52,623 nucleotides of DNA, taken from assembly GCA_947642745.1 (NCBI GenBank), contig CANRTU010000033.1, positions 1-52,623 on the forward strand, in the 5' to 3' direction. Position 1 is the first letter of the stretch; each line of letters begins with the position of its first letter. The stretch comes from an uncultured Eubacterium sp. (GTDB taxonomy: Bacteria; Bacillota; Clostridia; Lachnospirales; Lachnospiraceae). Made by a program: the position numbers and the translations under genes. Positions 15,837-25,634 of this stretch are shown here, piece by piece. The notes beneath the pieces were generated by a model. It had not been told where the DNA came from, did no database searches, and saw only the letters and a list, made by a program, of their open reading frames with translations.

Positions 15837-16445
15837 ATGTATGTGACATGTTTGGATCTGGAAGGCGTCCTGGTACCTGAAATCTGGATTGCGTTTGCGG
15901 AAGCTACAGGTATTGCGGAGTTAAAAAGGACTACCAGGGATGAGCCGGATTATGGTAAATTAATGGCTTTCCGCATTGGAATTTTAAAAGAGCACGGGCT
16001 GGGTTTAAAACAAATCCAGGATACGATTGCGACGATTGACCCGCTTCCCGGGGCACGGGAATTTCTGGACGAGCTGCGTTCCATTACCCAGGTAATTATT
16101 ATCAGTGACACATTTGAGCAGTTTGCGAAGCCGCTGATGAAAAAGCTGGGCTGGCCGACAATTTTCTGCAATGCGCTGGAAGTAGCGGATGACGGGGAAA
16201 TTACCGGATTTAAGATGCGTGTGGAAAATCCAAAATACGCAACCGTCAGAGCGCTGCAGTCCATCGGGTGTGAAACGATTGCCAGCGGGGACAGCTATAA
16301 TGATCTGGGGATGATAGAAGCAGGCAAAGCTGGTTTTCTGTTCAGAACCACGCCGCAGATCAGAAAAGACCATCCGGATATTCCGGCATTTGAAGCATAT
16401 GATGATCTGTTATGTGCTATCAAAGGCGCCATGGAAATCCGGTAA
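15837..16445 (+). CDS. thrH: Phosphoserine phosphatase / homoserine phosphotransferase
   Basis: This 202-residue HAD-superfamily enzyme has the ThrH version of the first motif, CLDLEGVLVPEIWIAFAE, in which the usual DxD is DLE. Other HAD motifs are IIISDTFEQF (motif II region), KMRVENPKYATVRAL (motif III lysine region) and ASGDSYNDLGMIEAGKAGFL (motif IV). It is expected to release phosphate from phosphoserine and to transfer it to homoserine. TGGAGG lies before ATG at 15837. It stands alone after the hairpin at 15758 and is followed by a terminator. Confidence 0.92.
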   Translation: MYVTCLDLEGVLVPEIWIAFAEATGIAELKRTTRDEPDYGKLMAFRIGILKEHGLGLKQIQDTIATIDPLPGAREFLDELRSITQVIIISDTFEQFAKPLMKKLGWPTIFCNALEVADDGEITGFKMRVENPKYATVRALQSIGCETIASGDSYNDLGMIEAGKAGFLFRTTPQIRKDHPDIPAFEAYDDLLCAIKGAMEIR

Positions 16446-16473
16446 AACAAAAAATAAAAAGAAAAGGAATCTG

Positions 16474-16500
16474 CCCGGACAGTGATGTCCGGGTATTTTC
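16474..16500 (+). terminator. Terminator of thrH
   Basis: CCCGGACA-GTGA-TGTCCGGG forms a perfect 8-bp stem with a tetraloop, followed by TATTTTC. Confidence 0.65.
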
Positions 16501-16601
16501 AGGTGTCAGGAACAGACAGCGGAGAGCAGGCTGCCAGGCTGGCCCGGATCAGGCGGGACACAGCCGGCAGCGGAAATAACCGCTATATTACAAAAAAAGC
16601 C

Positions 16602-16630
16602 TTGACGTAAATTTTTATTCGTTTTAACAT
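16602..16630 (+). promoter_or_regulatory. Promoter of the ABC exporter operon
   Basis: TTGACG and TAACAT are separated by 17 bases, 57 bases before the start of the first ABC gene. Confidence 0.55.
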
Positions 16631-16687
16631 ATATACACTGATCCGGATTTCCCGGATTAAATATTATAGTAAAGGAAGTGAATCCAG

Positions 16688-18532
16688 TTGATCAGAACGT
16701 TAAGTTCATACATCCGGGAATTTAAAAAAGATTCCTTTATGACCCCATGCTTTATGATTCTGGAAGTTATTATGGAAATGGTTATTCCGCTTCTGATGGC
16801 GTCTATTATTAATGAAGGCGTGGAAAAAAGTGATATTAACCATATTTACCTGATGGGGGCTTATATGGTAGTGGCTGCGTTTATCGGCCTGCTGGCAGGC
16901 GTGATGGGCGGCAAATACGGGGCCAGGGCATCGGCGGGATTTGCCAGGAACCTGCGGGAGGGAATGTTTGTAAATATCCAGAGTTTTTCTTTTGAAAATA
17001 TTGACAAATTTTCCACAGCCGGTCTGGTAACCAGGCTTACCACCGACGTGACAAATCTTCAGAACGCCTACCAGATGATTCTGCGCATGTGCATCCGGGC
17101 GCCGTTTTCGCTGGTCATCGCAATGATTATGTCTTTTTTCATCTCCGTACAGCTGGCCAGTATCTATCTGGTGGCAGTCATTCTGCTGGGCGGGTTTCTG
17201 GCGGTCATTACGGTCAGTGCGTACAAATATTTCAGCGCCGCATTTGAAAAATACGACGAACTAAACGCCAGCGTACAGGAAAATATATCGGCCATCCGTG
17301 TGGTAAAGGCTTATGTACGGGAAGATTACGAAATTGAGAAATTCAAAAAAGCCAGCGGAAACCTGTACCTGATGCTTCTGAAAGCGGAAAATATTGTGGT
17401 AAACAATGCGCCGGCCATGATGTTTACGGTTTACAGCTGTATTCTTGGAATCAGCTGGTTCGGGGCAAAAATTATCGTATCCAGCGGCGCCACCAGTCTG
17501 CATACCGGAGACTTAATGAGCCTGCTGGCTTACTGCATGAACATTCTGATGAGCCTGATGATGCTGTCCATGGCTTTTGTGATGATTACCATGAGTTCGG
17601 CCAGCGCCAGGCGTATTGCGGAAGTATTACAGGAAAAAAGCACGATCAGCAATCCGCCGCAGCCGGATTTTGAAGTGCCGGATGGCAGCATACAGTTTGA
17701 ACATGTGGATTTTACTTATAAAAAGAACAGTGAAGAGCTGGTACTCTCGGATATTGACGTCAGTATCCATTCTGGCGAAACCATAGGTATTATCGGCGGT
17801 ACTGGAAGCTCCAAGTCCAGTCTGGTGAATCTGGTCAGCCGCCTGTATGATGTGACAAATGGATGCGTTCTGGTAGGCGGAAAGGATGTGCGCAGTTATG
17901 ATCTGGATACGCTGCGCAATGAGGTGTCTGTCGTGCTGCAGAAAAATGTGCTTTTTTCCGGTACGATTTATGAGAACCTGCGCTGGGGGGATATTGACGC
18001 CACGGATGAAGAGTGCCAGCGGGTATGCCGTCTGGCCTGTGCGGATGATTTTATCCGTGCCATGCCAGAAGGGTATGATACATACATTGAACAGGGTGGT
18101 TCCAATGTATCCGGCGGCCAGAAACAGCGTCTGTGTATTGCAAGGGCATTGTTAAAAAAACCTAAAATACTTATACTGGACGATTCCACCAGTGCGGTGG
18201 ACACTGCCACGGACGCCAGAATCCGTAAGGCTTTCGCTGAAGAGATTCCTGGTACCACAAAGCTTATTATCGCCCAGCGTATATCTTCGGTGCAGCATGC
18301 GGACCGTATCATTGTGCTGGAGGAAGGCCGGGTAAACGGTTTTGGCACCCATGAGGAGCTGCTGGCTCACAATGATATTTACCGTGAGGTATATGAGTCC
18401 CAGACTGAAGGAGGCGGGGATTTCGACGAACATAATGACAGACATCCGCACGCTGCGTCCGCAGATAAAGCGGAAAATAACGTACATTCTGTCAGTCATG
18501 ACGTACAATCTGGTAATGGAGGTGATGTATAA
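16688..18532 (+). CDS. ABC exporter half-transporter, degenerate-site subunit
   Basis: This 614-residue protein has a six-helix type IV membrane domain (about 1-310) and an ATPase domain (about 335-575). Walker A is GGTGSSKSS, the signature is NVSGGQKQRLCIARALL, and Walker B reads ILILDDSTSAVD, with Asp in place of the catalytic Glu. This marks the inactive site of a heterodimer such as TM287/288. The start is TTG at 16688 with GGAAGTG upstream. Its TAA shares one base with the ATG of the partner gene, so subunits are made together. The C-terminal tail is rich in His and Asp (DFDEHNDRHPHAAS). The substrate is unknown; multidrug or peptide export is usual. Confidence 0.9.
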   Translation: MIRTLSSYIREFKKDSFMTPCFMILEVIMEMVIPLLMASIINEGVEKSDINHIYLMGAYMVVAAFIGLLAGVMGGKYGARASAGFARNLREGMFVNIQSFSFENIDKFSTAGLVTRLTTDVTNLQNAYQMILRMCIRAPFSLVIAMIMSFFISVQLASIYLVAVILLGGFLAVITVSAYKYFSAAFEKYDELNASVQENISAIRVVKAYVREDYEIEKFKKASGNLYLMLLKAENIVVNNAPAMMFTVYSCILGISWFGAKIIVSSGATSLHTGDLMSLLAYCMNILMSLMMLSMAFVMITMSSASARRIAEVLQEKSTISNPPQPDFEVPDGSIQFEHVDFTYKKNSEELVLSDIDVSIHSGETIGIIGGTGSSKSSLVNLVSRLYDVTNGCVLVGGKDVRSYDLDTLRNEVSVVLQKNVLFSGTIYENLRWGDIDATDEECQRVCRLACADDFIRAMPEGYDTYIEQGGSNVSGGQKQRLCIARALLKKPKILILDDSTSAVDTATDARIRKAFAEEIPGTTKLIIAQRISSVQHADRIIVLEEGRVNGFGTHEELLAHNDIYREVYESQTEGGGDFDEHNDRHPHAASADKAENNVHSVSHDVQSGNGGDV

Positions 18533-20463
18533 TGGCGGAAAAGGCAAAACCAGTCAAAGGTCCTGGCCCGGGACGGATGCACGGTCCAAGGCCGAACGTA
18601 AAAAATCCCTGGAAGATCATCCGGCGCCTGATGGGCTATGTAATAAAAAAATACGGGCTGGCGGTGGCGGTGGTTATTTTATGTATTTTTTATACGGCCT
18701 TTGCCAATGTACAGGGCACGTTATTTATGGAAGATCTGATCGACGATTATATCCAGCCGCTGCTGGCAAGCGAAACGCCGGATTTTGGAAATCTGCTCAG
18801 GGCGGTTTCAAAAGTGGCATTATTTTATGGACTGGGCGTGACGGCCGCTTTTATACAGGCAAAAATTATGGTTTATGTTGGCCAGGGCACCCTGCGCAGC
18901 ATAAGAAACGACCTGTTTTCCCATATGGAAAAGCTGCCCATCAGTTATTTTGATACCCATGCCCACGGGGATATCATGTCGGTGTATACAAACGATACGG
19001 ATACGCTGCGGCAGATGATCAGCCAGAGTATTCCCCAGCTGTTTTCCAGTGTGATTGCCATTATCAGTGTGGTGGGCAGCATGGTTTATCTGAGCCTGCC
19101 GCTGACGGCGGTCACCCTTTTTATGGTAGGGGTCATGCTGTTTATGACAAAACGGCTGGCAGGATTAAGCAGCAGGTATTTTCTTGCCCAACAGCAGGAT
19201 CTGGGGAAAGTCAATGGCTATATTGAAGAGATGATGGAAGGGCAGAAAGTGGTAAAAGTATTCTGCCATGAAGAAACGTCCATCAGGGATTTTAAAGCGT
19301 TAAATGACCAGTTGTTTGACAGTGCGGATAAAGCCAACCGGTTTGCCAATATTCTGATGCCGGTGAATGCCCAGCTTGGAAATATCAGTTATGTGCTCTG
19401 TGCTATTTTTGGCGGGATTCTGGCCATGAATGGCGCCGGAGGGTTTACGGTCGGCAAACTGGCCAGTTTTCTGACCTTTAACCGGAGTTTTAACCAGCCT
19501 GTCAGTCAGGTCAGTATGCAGCTGAATGCGGTGGTCATGGCGGTGGCCGGTGCGGAGCGAATTTTTAAACTGCTGGATGAAGAGCCGGAAAAAGATGAGG
19601 GCTATGTAACACTGGTCAATATCCGCAAAGAACGGGGACAGATTATCGAAGCGCCGGAATATGAACGTACCGGGCTGTGGGCCTGGAAGCATCCGCACCA
19701 GGCGGACGGTACAGTCACTTACCAGGAACTGACCGGAGACGTGGTATTTGACGATGTGGACTTTGGATATGTACCGGAAAAAATCGTGCTTCATAATGTG
19801 GATCTGTTTGCGACGCCGGGGCAGAAAATAGCTTTTGTAGGTTCTACCGGAGCGGGTAAGACTACCATTACGAATCTGATTAACCGTTTTTATGATATTC
19901 AGGATGGAAAAATCCGCTATGACGGCATTAATATAAACAAAATCAGAAAAGACGCGCTGCGTCATTCCCTGGGCATTGTGCTCCAGGATACCCATCTGTT
20001 TACGGCCACGGTAATGGATAATATCCGTTATGGCAAGCTGGACGCTACAGACCGGGAAGTTATGGAAGCGGCCAGACTGGCAAATGCGGACGGATTTATC
20101 AGACATCTGCCGGATGGCTATCAGACGATGCTGACCGGGGATGGAGCGAATCTAAGTCAGGGCCAGCGGCAGCTGCTGGCCATTGCAAGGGCTGCGGTGG
20201 CGGATCCTCCGGTACTGATTCTGGATGAGGCAACCAGTTCGATTGATACCAGAACAGAAAAAATTGTCCAGAGCGGTATGGATAAGCTGATGAGCGGAAG
20301 GACTACGTTTGTTATTGCCCACCGTCTGTCCACGGTCAAAAACAGTGACTGCATTATGGTACTGGAGCAGGGCCGGGTGATTGAGCGGGGCAGCCATGAG
20401 AAGCTGATGGAAGAACGTGGGAAATATTATCAGCTTTATACCGGCAATATTGTATCTGCGTAA
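18532..20463 (+). CDS. ABC exporter half-transporter, catalytic subunit
   Basis: This 643-residue partner has membrane helices at about 40-330 (YGLAVAVVILCIFYTAFANV and following) and an ATPase domain from about 400. Walker A is GSTGAGKTT, the signature NLSQGQRQLLAIARAA, Walker B VLILDEATSSID with the catalytic Glu, and the H-loop IAHRLSTV. An insertion of about 35 residues (ERTGLWAWKHPHQADGTVTY) lies between the two domains. GGAGGTGATGTATA precedes the ATG. With the first subunit it should form a heterodimeric exporter driven by one consensus ATP site. Confidence 0.92.
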   Translation: MAEKAKPVKGPGPGRMHGPRPNVKNPWKIIRRLMGYVIKKYGLAVAVVILCIFYTAFANVQGTLFMEDLIDDYIQPLLASETPDFGNLLRAVSKVALFYGLGVTAAFIQAKIMVYVGQGTLRSIRNDLFSHMEKLPISYFDTHAHGDIMSVYTNDTDTLRQMISQSIPQLFSSVIAIISVVGSMVYLSLPLTAVTLFMVGVMLFMTKRLAGLSSRYFLAQQQDLGKVNGYIEEMMEGQKVVKVFCHEETSIRDFKALNDQLFDSADKANRFANILMPVNAQLGNISYVLCAIFGGILAMNGAGGFTVGKLASFLTFNRSFNQPVSQVSMQLNAVVMAVAGAERIFKLLDEEPEKDEGYVTLVNIRKERGQIIEAPEYERTGLWAWKHPHQADGTVTYQELTGDVVFDDVDFGYVPEKIVLHNVDLFATPGQKIAFVGSTGAGKTTITNLINRFYDIQDGKIRYDGININKIRKDALRHSLGIVLQDTHLFTATVMDNIRYGKLDATDREVMEAARLANADGFIRHLPDGYQTMLTGDGANLSQGQRQLLAIARAAVADPPVLILDEATSSIDTRTEKIVQSGMDKLMSGRTTFVIAHRLSTVKNSDCIMVLEQGRVIERGSHEKLMEERGKYYQLYTGNIVSA

Positions 20464-20514
20464 ATGAATGAAAAAGCCTCAGATTGATATTATAATTAAA
20501 AAGGAGCTGAACGA

Positions 20515-22431
20515 ATGGCAAGTGAAGCATATCTGGCAGCGAACCGGCAGGCGCAGCGTGCGTACCGGGCGGCCATTAATAAAGGGGAATACCCGTATTT
20601 AAGCGCACTGGATGATTTCTTATTGTATGAACAGACCGCAGGGGAGAAGTATATCGGGCTGATTGAAATTCCGCTGGATCTGGTAGTGGGTACCAAAACC
20701 GCCGGCCGGCAGAATTCTTTTGCGAATAATTTTATGCCTCTCCTGGATGAAGAGACAGAGTTTAGCCATAAATGGGCCAGCCTGTACAATGCGCAGGTGG
20801 AGGAAGGTATCCGGGACCCGATTGTGGTTTATGAATATATGCGCCGGTTTTATGTAATGGAAGGCAACAAACGGGTCAGCGTATTAAAAAGTCTGAATGC
20901 GGTGAAAATAAGCGCAAAGGTGACAAGAATCGTACCTAAGAAAACAGAGGATGCGGAAAATAAAATCTACTATGAATTTATGGATTTTTATGAGGATTCC
21001 CAGATTTATGACATCTGGTTTTCCAGGGAAGGTTCTTTCAAAAAGCTGAAACGTTATTATGGATATAAACCGGGGGATAGGTGGACAGAAGAAAGCAGGA
21101 CAGCGCTGCGCAGCGAGTATTCGATTTTCCGTAAGGAATATAAGTCAAAGGGCGGAGATAAGCTGCATATGACTACCGGAGACGCATTTCTGGCCTATAT
21201 CAGCATCTTTCCGGCCTGGCAGCTGCAGTCTTTTCACAGGGACCAGGTGCGGGAAAACCTGACTAAAATGTGGGATGAGTTTGTGACGCTGGCGCAAAGC
21301 CAGTCTGTGAAGATTCTCCTGGAGCCGCAGCAGAAAGAAAAGCCGGCCAGCGGGCTTTCTATATTAAATAAGATCATTGGAACGGAAATATTAAAGCAGT
21401 TAAAAATAGCCTTTATATATGAAAAAGCGGTGGGGGATTCCGCCTGGAATTATGCCCATGAAATGGGCAGGCTGTATCTGGAACAGATTTTTGGCGACAA
21501 GGTAAAGACCACGGTGTACGAACATGCGGAATATACAGACAATTCCGAAGATATTCTGGAGGCGGCTATCCGGGACGGAAACAAGATCATTTTTACGATT
21601 GCGGCGCAGCTGGCAAATGCCAGTGTAAAAACCGCCCTCCAGCATACGGAAGTAAAGATCTTAAACTGTTCTACAAACTCTGTGCACCGGGCAATCCGTG
21701 CCTATTACTGCCGGATGTATGAAAATAAATTTCTGCTGGGTGTGATAGCGGGCGCATTGTCTGAGACAAACCGGCTGGGCTATATTGCGGACTATCCGAT
21801 ATACAGTACGATTGCGAATATTAATGCGTTTGCGCTGGGAGCCCAGATGGTAAATCCAAGGGTACGGGTACAGCTGCGGTGGCGTTCCCTGACTGACGGC
21901 GCCGGACTGGAAGAATGGCCGCAGGATGTGCGTATTATTTCGGACATGGACTGGATCAGACCGGGAAATCCTACGAGAAAGTACGGTCTGTACCAGATTC
22001 GCGGCGGTGAGATTGAAAATATCGCTGCTTCCATCTGTCACTGGGGGAAATTTTATGAACAGATTGTCCGCAGTATTATGGAGAAAACCTGGAAAGCGGC
22101 TGATGAGAAAAATAAAAACCGGGCCATTAATTACTGGTGGGGAATCTCCGCAGGCGTACTGGAAATCGTATGTTCCCAGAAACTGCCGGAAGGTACGAGA
22201 TTACTGATAGAAATGCTCACTAAAAATATAAGAAGAGGGGAGTTCAGCCCGTTCGACGGCACCTGGACGGCTCAGGATGGAAAAGTAGTGAATGAGGCAA
22301 ATCACCGTTTCGATCTGGAAAAAATATTCCAGATGGATTATCTGGCGGAAAATATAGACGGACTGATTCCGGGGCTGGATGAGCTGAAAGACGAAGCAAA
22401 AGAGTTTGTCCAGCTGCAGGGTGCTTTCTGA
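20515..22431 (+). CDS. Cytosolic ParB-like/BMP-family fusion protein
   Basis: This 638-residue protein has no signal peptide and no lipobox. Residues about 47-140 look like a ParB/sulfiredoxin-type domain: YIGLIEIPLDLVVGTKTAGR, then IRDPIVVYEYMRRFYVMEGN and KRVSVLKSLNA. Residues from about 297 to 530 match the BMP/PnrA family of nucleoside-binding proteins (LKQLKIAFIYEKAVGDSAWN, then AALQ-like and LLGVIAGALSETNRLGYIAD). BMP proteins normally sit outside the cell as ABC-transport lipoproteins, so a cytosolic version may sense a purine nucleoside or related ligand. AAAGGAG lies before the ATG. The stop overlaps the start of the phosphoesterase gene by one base. Confidence 0.75.
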   Translation: MASEAYLAANRQAQRAYRAAINKGEYPYLSALDDFLLYEQTAGEKYIGLIEIPLDLVVGTKTAGRQNSFANNFMPLLDEETEFSHKWASLYNAQVEEGIRDPIVVYEYMRRFYVMEGNKRVSVLKSLNAVKISAKVTRIVPKKTEDAENKIYYEFMDFYEDSQIYDIWFSREGSFKKLKRYYGYKPGDRWTEESRTALRSEYSIFRKEYKSKGGDKLHMTTGDAFLAYISIFPAWQLQSFHRDQVRENLTKMWDEFVTLAQSQSVKILLEPQQKEKPASGLSILNKIIGTEILKQLKIAFIYEKAVGDSAWNYAHEMGRLYLEQIFGDKVKTTVYEHAEYTDNSEDILEAAIRDGNKIIFTIAAQLANASVKTALQHTEVKILNCSTNSVHRAIRAYYCRMYENKFLLGVIAGALSETNRLGYIADYPIYSTIANINAFALGAQMVNPRVRVQLRWRSLTDGAGLEEWPQDVRIISDMDWIRPGNPTRKYGLYQIRGGEIENIAASICHWGKFYEQIVRSIMEKTWKAADEKNKNRAINYWWGISAGVLEIVCSQKLPEGTRLLIEMLTKNIRRGEFSPFDGTWTAQDGKVVNEANHRFDLEKIFQMDYLAENIDGLIPGLDELKDEAKEFVQLQGAF

Positions 22432-23027
22432 TGAAGATATTATTACTGGCAGACGTCGAGTGTAAAGCGCTCTGGGATTATTACCGGAAGGAAGAAGTGG
22501 AAGGTGTGGATCTGATACTGTCCTGCGGGGATCTGAATGCGGAATATTTATCGTTTATCGCTACCATGACCTCCCTTCCGGTGCTGTATGTCCATGGCAA
22601 TCATGACACAAAATACAGTCTGCGGGCACCGGAAGGATGTACGTGTATCGACGATACGGTATACAGGTTCCGGGGGCTGCGGATTCTGGGGCTGGGGGGG
22701 TCCATGCGCTATAAAAATGACGACTGGCAGTATACAGAAGAACAGATGCGCAGCCGCATCAGGAAAATGTGGTATCCGCTGTGGCGGGAAAAAGGTTTTG
22801 ACATCCTGCTGACCCATGCGCCGGCTAAAGGAATTCACGATGGCACGGATCTGCCGCACAGGGGCTTTGAAGTGTTTAAGAAACTAATGGATAAATATAA
22901 TCCGGGTTATTTTATTCATGGGCATGTGCATATGAATTATGGACGGGATCATGTGCGGGAGGATATATATAAAAGCACCCGGGTGATCAATGCGTTTGAG
23001 CGGTATATCATTGAAATACCGGATTGA
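22431..23027 (+). CDS. Metallophosphoesterase (calcineurin-like)
   Basis: This 198-residue protein has the metallophosphoesterase motifs: DVECKALWDYY (a variant of D-x-H), LILSCGDLNAEYL (GD), VLYVHGNHDTKY (GNHD), ILLTHAPAKGIHDG (H) and YFIHGHVHMNYG (GHxH). The first motif has Glu-Cys where Asp-x-His is usual, so metal binding may differ. It is translationally coupled to the ParB-like/BMP gene (shared base in TGATG), which suggests that it acts on the ligand or signal recognised there. The actual substrate cannot be told. Confidence 0.85.
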   Translation: MKILLLADVECKALWDYYRKEEVEGVDLILSCGDLNAEYLSFIATMTSLPVLYVHGNHDTKYSLRAPEGCTCIDDTVYRFRGLRILGLGGSMRYKNDDWQYTEEQMRSRIRKMWYPLWREKGFDILLTHAPAKGIHDGTDLPHRGFEVFKKLMDKYNPGYFIHGHVHMNYGRDHVREDIYKSTRVINAFERYIIEIPD

Positions 23028-23655
23028 GAAATATGACAGGCAGTCAGGGCTTCGCATCTGACCAGAACCAGGTACCGGGCAGCCGGCAGCTGGACGTATA
23101 TTTCCTGACTCCCTTCCTCCGGCTGTTTCCGGCAGAATAAGCCTTCCGTATGAAAATCCCGGAACTGCCAGGCTTTCCGGAGACGGAACAGCGGCAGCAT
23201 GCCTTTCCACGGCGTCCGGAATATACGGCTATCTGCCGGCTGCCATGAAAAAATAAAAGATTACCGTGTATGAGCGGCCTGCCGCAGGCGCAGGGTTTGT
23301 AAAATTAGTCTCTGATCAGGAATCGCCAGTTCCGGCAAATGCCGGTTCTGGCGATTTCTTGTTTTTTATTCCTGTTTTTAATCCGCCTCCTCTGGATCGC
23401 ATTCATTTTTATGCCGGCAGCTCCCACAGGATTCGCATTCCAAAAGTTCTTCCATTTTCCATACGGAATCTTATAAACAGGACGCCTGCTTTTAAAGCGG
23501 AACCGCTTCCCGTCCGGGCAGGGCAGGTTTCCGGGAAAAGATTCAGACAATATGCGGACTTATACCACTATTTGCGTTTTTTGTCCGGACAGTATTTTGG
23601 AAAAAGTTACCGGCTGGTTCCGCATGGGATTGCGGACGTAAGGCGCCGGATGCCT
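23028..23655. other. Intergenic region with terminator and GC-rich repeats
   Basis: No credible gene. A stem AATCGCCAG (23321-23329) pairs with CTGGCGATT (23348-23356), enclosing a second small stem (CCGGCAAATGCCGG) and followed by TTCTTGTTTTTT; it is a good terminator for the phosphoesterase operon. The stretch 23170-23230 has a diverged copy of the 13325-13343 repeat. Open frames at 23266-23724 (plus) and 23305-23550 (minus) have no start signal or recognisable family. Confidence 0.5.
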
Positions 23656-23882
23656 GAGCGTGTCTTAAAAATCATTCCTGTAATCCGCACTCTCCATTTT
23701 GCGGAGTATTCATCCCGTATTTAGCCATACAGCCTGTTATACCCAAAGGGTATGATGCAGCGTGCCACCTGGGTATGCCCCCGGATTTGTGATTTTCCAT
23801 ATTATGACCTTCAGGGTACAGACTGGGAGGCATATCATGCCCTTTGGGTACATTTTATGGAAAGCATTTTTCAGATACGCTC
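23656..23882. repeat. MITE-like element, copy A
   Basis: It starts GAGCGTGTCTTAAAAATCAT and ends with the inverse form (AAAGCATTTTTCAGATACGC, then TC), giving imperfect terminal inverted repeats of about 21 bases. The 227-base interior has no ORF but holds small palindromes around TACCCAAAGGGTATGAT. It shares the same layout with the two copies at 26.9-27.4 kb. It lies about 180 bases upstream of gerA; 23883-24060 holds no further feature that I can support. Confidence 0.7.
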
Positions 23883-24060
23883 TCGTGTTTCTGGAAAAAG
23901 ATATAGATCAATTCCCCAGCCGCTTCTGTTTTGAAAAGATGTGTGGTCTGAATGTATATTTATTCTGGAAATACGAATACTTGTATCGTAACCAGAAATG
24001 ACGTAATACTCACTCCGTTAGTGAGATACACGGAGATTGATAATAAAAGGAATCGTAGAG

Positions 24061-25632
24061 ATGGACAAAAATCAGACCAGACAGGCGCAGGTAAACCAGA
24101 TGGAAAAACTGACGACCAGCGAACAGGTGCATCCGGTATCCATGCATATTAGTGAAAATAAGCAGATACTTCAAAATATGCTTGGCAACAGTGCGGATAT
24201 TAAAATGCGGGAAATGGTACTGGGCAAAGAGCGGGTACGCTGCCTGGCGGCTTATATAGAGATTACAGCCGGTTCCCTGGCTTTTGAAAATTCGCTGATT
24301 GGCCGGCTGTTAAACGACCTGGCGGATCTGCCGGCGGAGCGGATATACGAATCCCTGGCATCCAATGGGCAGGGATTGTGTGATGTGACGCCTTTTGAAA
24401 ATGTGGAAGACGCCGTTCAGTACGGCATGTTAACCGGTGATGTGCTGTTGTTTATCGACGGATTTGCCAGTGCGTTAAAAATACCGGATAAAGGCTATCC
24501 GAACATGGGTGTTACGAAGCCGGAATCTGAAAAAGTAATCCGGGGCTCCCAGGAAGGATTCGCAGATTCTGTCAAAGTAAATACAGCGCTGATCCGCAAA
24601 AGAATCCGGTCCACGAAAGTAAGGGTGGAAGAAGTAAAGGCAGGACTATATTCCCATACGAATATTGATCTGGTATATATGGAAGGGCTGGTGTATCCGG
24701 GGCTTCTGGAAGAAATTAAAAAAAGGCTGGACGACTATACGATTGACGGGCTTATGGACAGCGGCATGATCGAACAGCTGACGGAAGAAACCTGGTATTC
24801 CCCATTTCCACAGTTTCAGTCTACGCAGCGGCCAGACCGGGCGGCGATGGCAGTACTGGAGGGCAGGGTAGTCCTGTTGTGTGATAATTCTCCTTCAGCG
24901 CTCATTCTGCCTACCGATTATAATTCTCTGTTAAAGACCAGTGATGATTATTTTAACCGGTTTGAAATCGCTTCACTGGAAAGGGTCATCCGGTATCTGG
25001 CTTCTTTTTTTGCGGTGGCATTTCCGGCGTTTTATCTGGCGGTAACAACGTTTCATACCCAGATACTGCCTACGTCCCTGTTGTTGTCCTTTGCTTCTGC
25101 CAGGCAGGGGGTGCCGTTTCCGGCTGTGGTGGAAGTACTGTTAATGGAATTTTCTTTTGAACTGCTGCGGGAGGCGGGTGTCCGTCTCCCGGGAGCCATG
25201 GGCAATACCATTGGCATTGTAGGCGGTCTTATTATTGGTCAGGCGGCGGTGGAAGCCAATCTGGTCAGTCCGATTGTGGTGATTGTGGTGGCGTTTACAG
25301 CGCTTAGTTCTTTTGCGGTGCCAAATGAAGAGCTGGCTACGGCGTTCCGGATTCTGAAGTTTTATATGATAGCCCTTTCTGCCTGGCTGGGACTGTTCGG
25401 TTTTCTTGTATCGGCGCTCAGCATACTGATTCATCTGGCTGGCCTCAGAAGCTTTGGAATTCCATATCTGATGCCGTTTGTAGGTGCGGAACTGAGCCAT
25501 TATCAGGATGAACGGGACAGCCTGATACGTTTTCCGCTGTCTATGATGCGTTACCGGCCGGTATATGCCAGGCGTCAGGAGAGGATGCGGCTGACATTCG
25601 GACAAAAAAAGAACAAAGGGAAGGAACGATAA
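24061..25632 (+). CDS. gerAA: Spore germination protein GerA family, A subunit
   Basis: This 523-residue inner-spore-membrane protein is the A subunit of a nutrient germinant receptor. The soluble N-terminal half holds VRCLAAYIEITAGSLAFENS, EDAVQYGMLTGDVLLFIDG and RGSQEGFADSVKVNTALIRK, the family core. The C-terminal half has about five membrane helices (LASFFAVAFPAFYLAVTTFH, IIGQAAVEANLVSPIVVIVV, FYMIALSAWLGLFGFLVSAL) and the FGIPYLMPF motif. Its end lies 2 bases from gerB. ATG at 24061 follows AAAGGA. Expression in the forespore is expected from the family, but I could not find a clear sigma-G promoter. Confidence 0.92.
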   Translation: MDKNQTRQAQVNQMEKLTTSEQVHPVSMHISENKQILQNMLGNSADIKMREMVLGKERVRCLAAYIEITAGSLAFENSLIGRLLNDLADLPAERIYESLASNGQGLCDVTPFENVEDAVQYGMLTGDVLLFIDGFASALKIPDKGYPNMGVTKPESEKVIRGSQEGFADSVKVNTALIRKRIRSTKVRVEEVKAGLYSHTNIDLVYMEGLVYPGLLEEIKKRLDDYTIDGLMDSGMIEQLTEETWYSPFPQFQSTQRPDRAAMAVLEGRVVLLCDNSPSALILPTDYNSLLKTSDDYFNRFEIASLERVIRYLASFFAVAFPAFYLAVTTFHTQILPTSLLLSFASARQGVPFPAVVEVLLMEFSFELLREAGVRLPGAMGNTIGIVGGLIIGQAAVEANLVSPIVVIVVAFTALSSFAVPNEELATAFRILKFYMIALSAWLGLFGFLVSALSILIHLAGLRSFGIPYLMPFVGAELSHYQDERDSLIRFPLSMMRYRPVYARRQERMRLTFGQKKNKGKER

Positions 25633-25634
25633 AA

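Noticed and set aside
16688-20463. Asp in place of the catalytic Glu in the first ABC subunit as a defect
   Set aside because: This asymmetry is normal in heterodimeric exporters with one degenerate ATP site; the partner has the consensus Glu.
23266-23724. Open frames of 152 residues (plus) and 81 residues (minus, 23305-23550)
   Set aside because: They cross a clear terminator hairpin and the end of a MITE-like copy, have no start signals, and match no family that I know.
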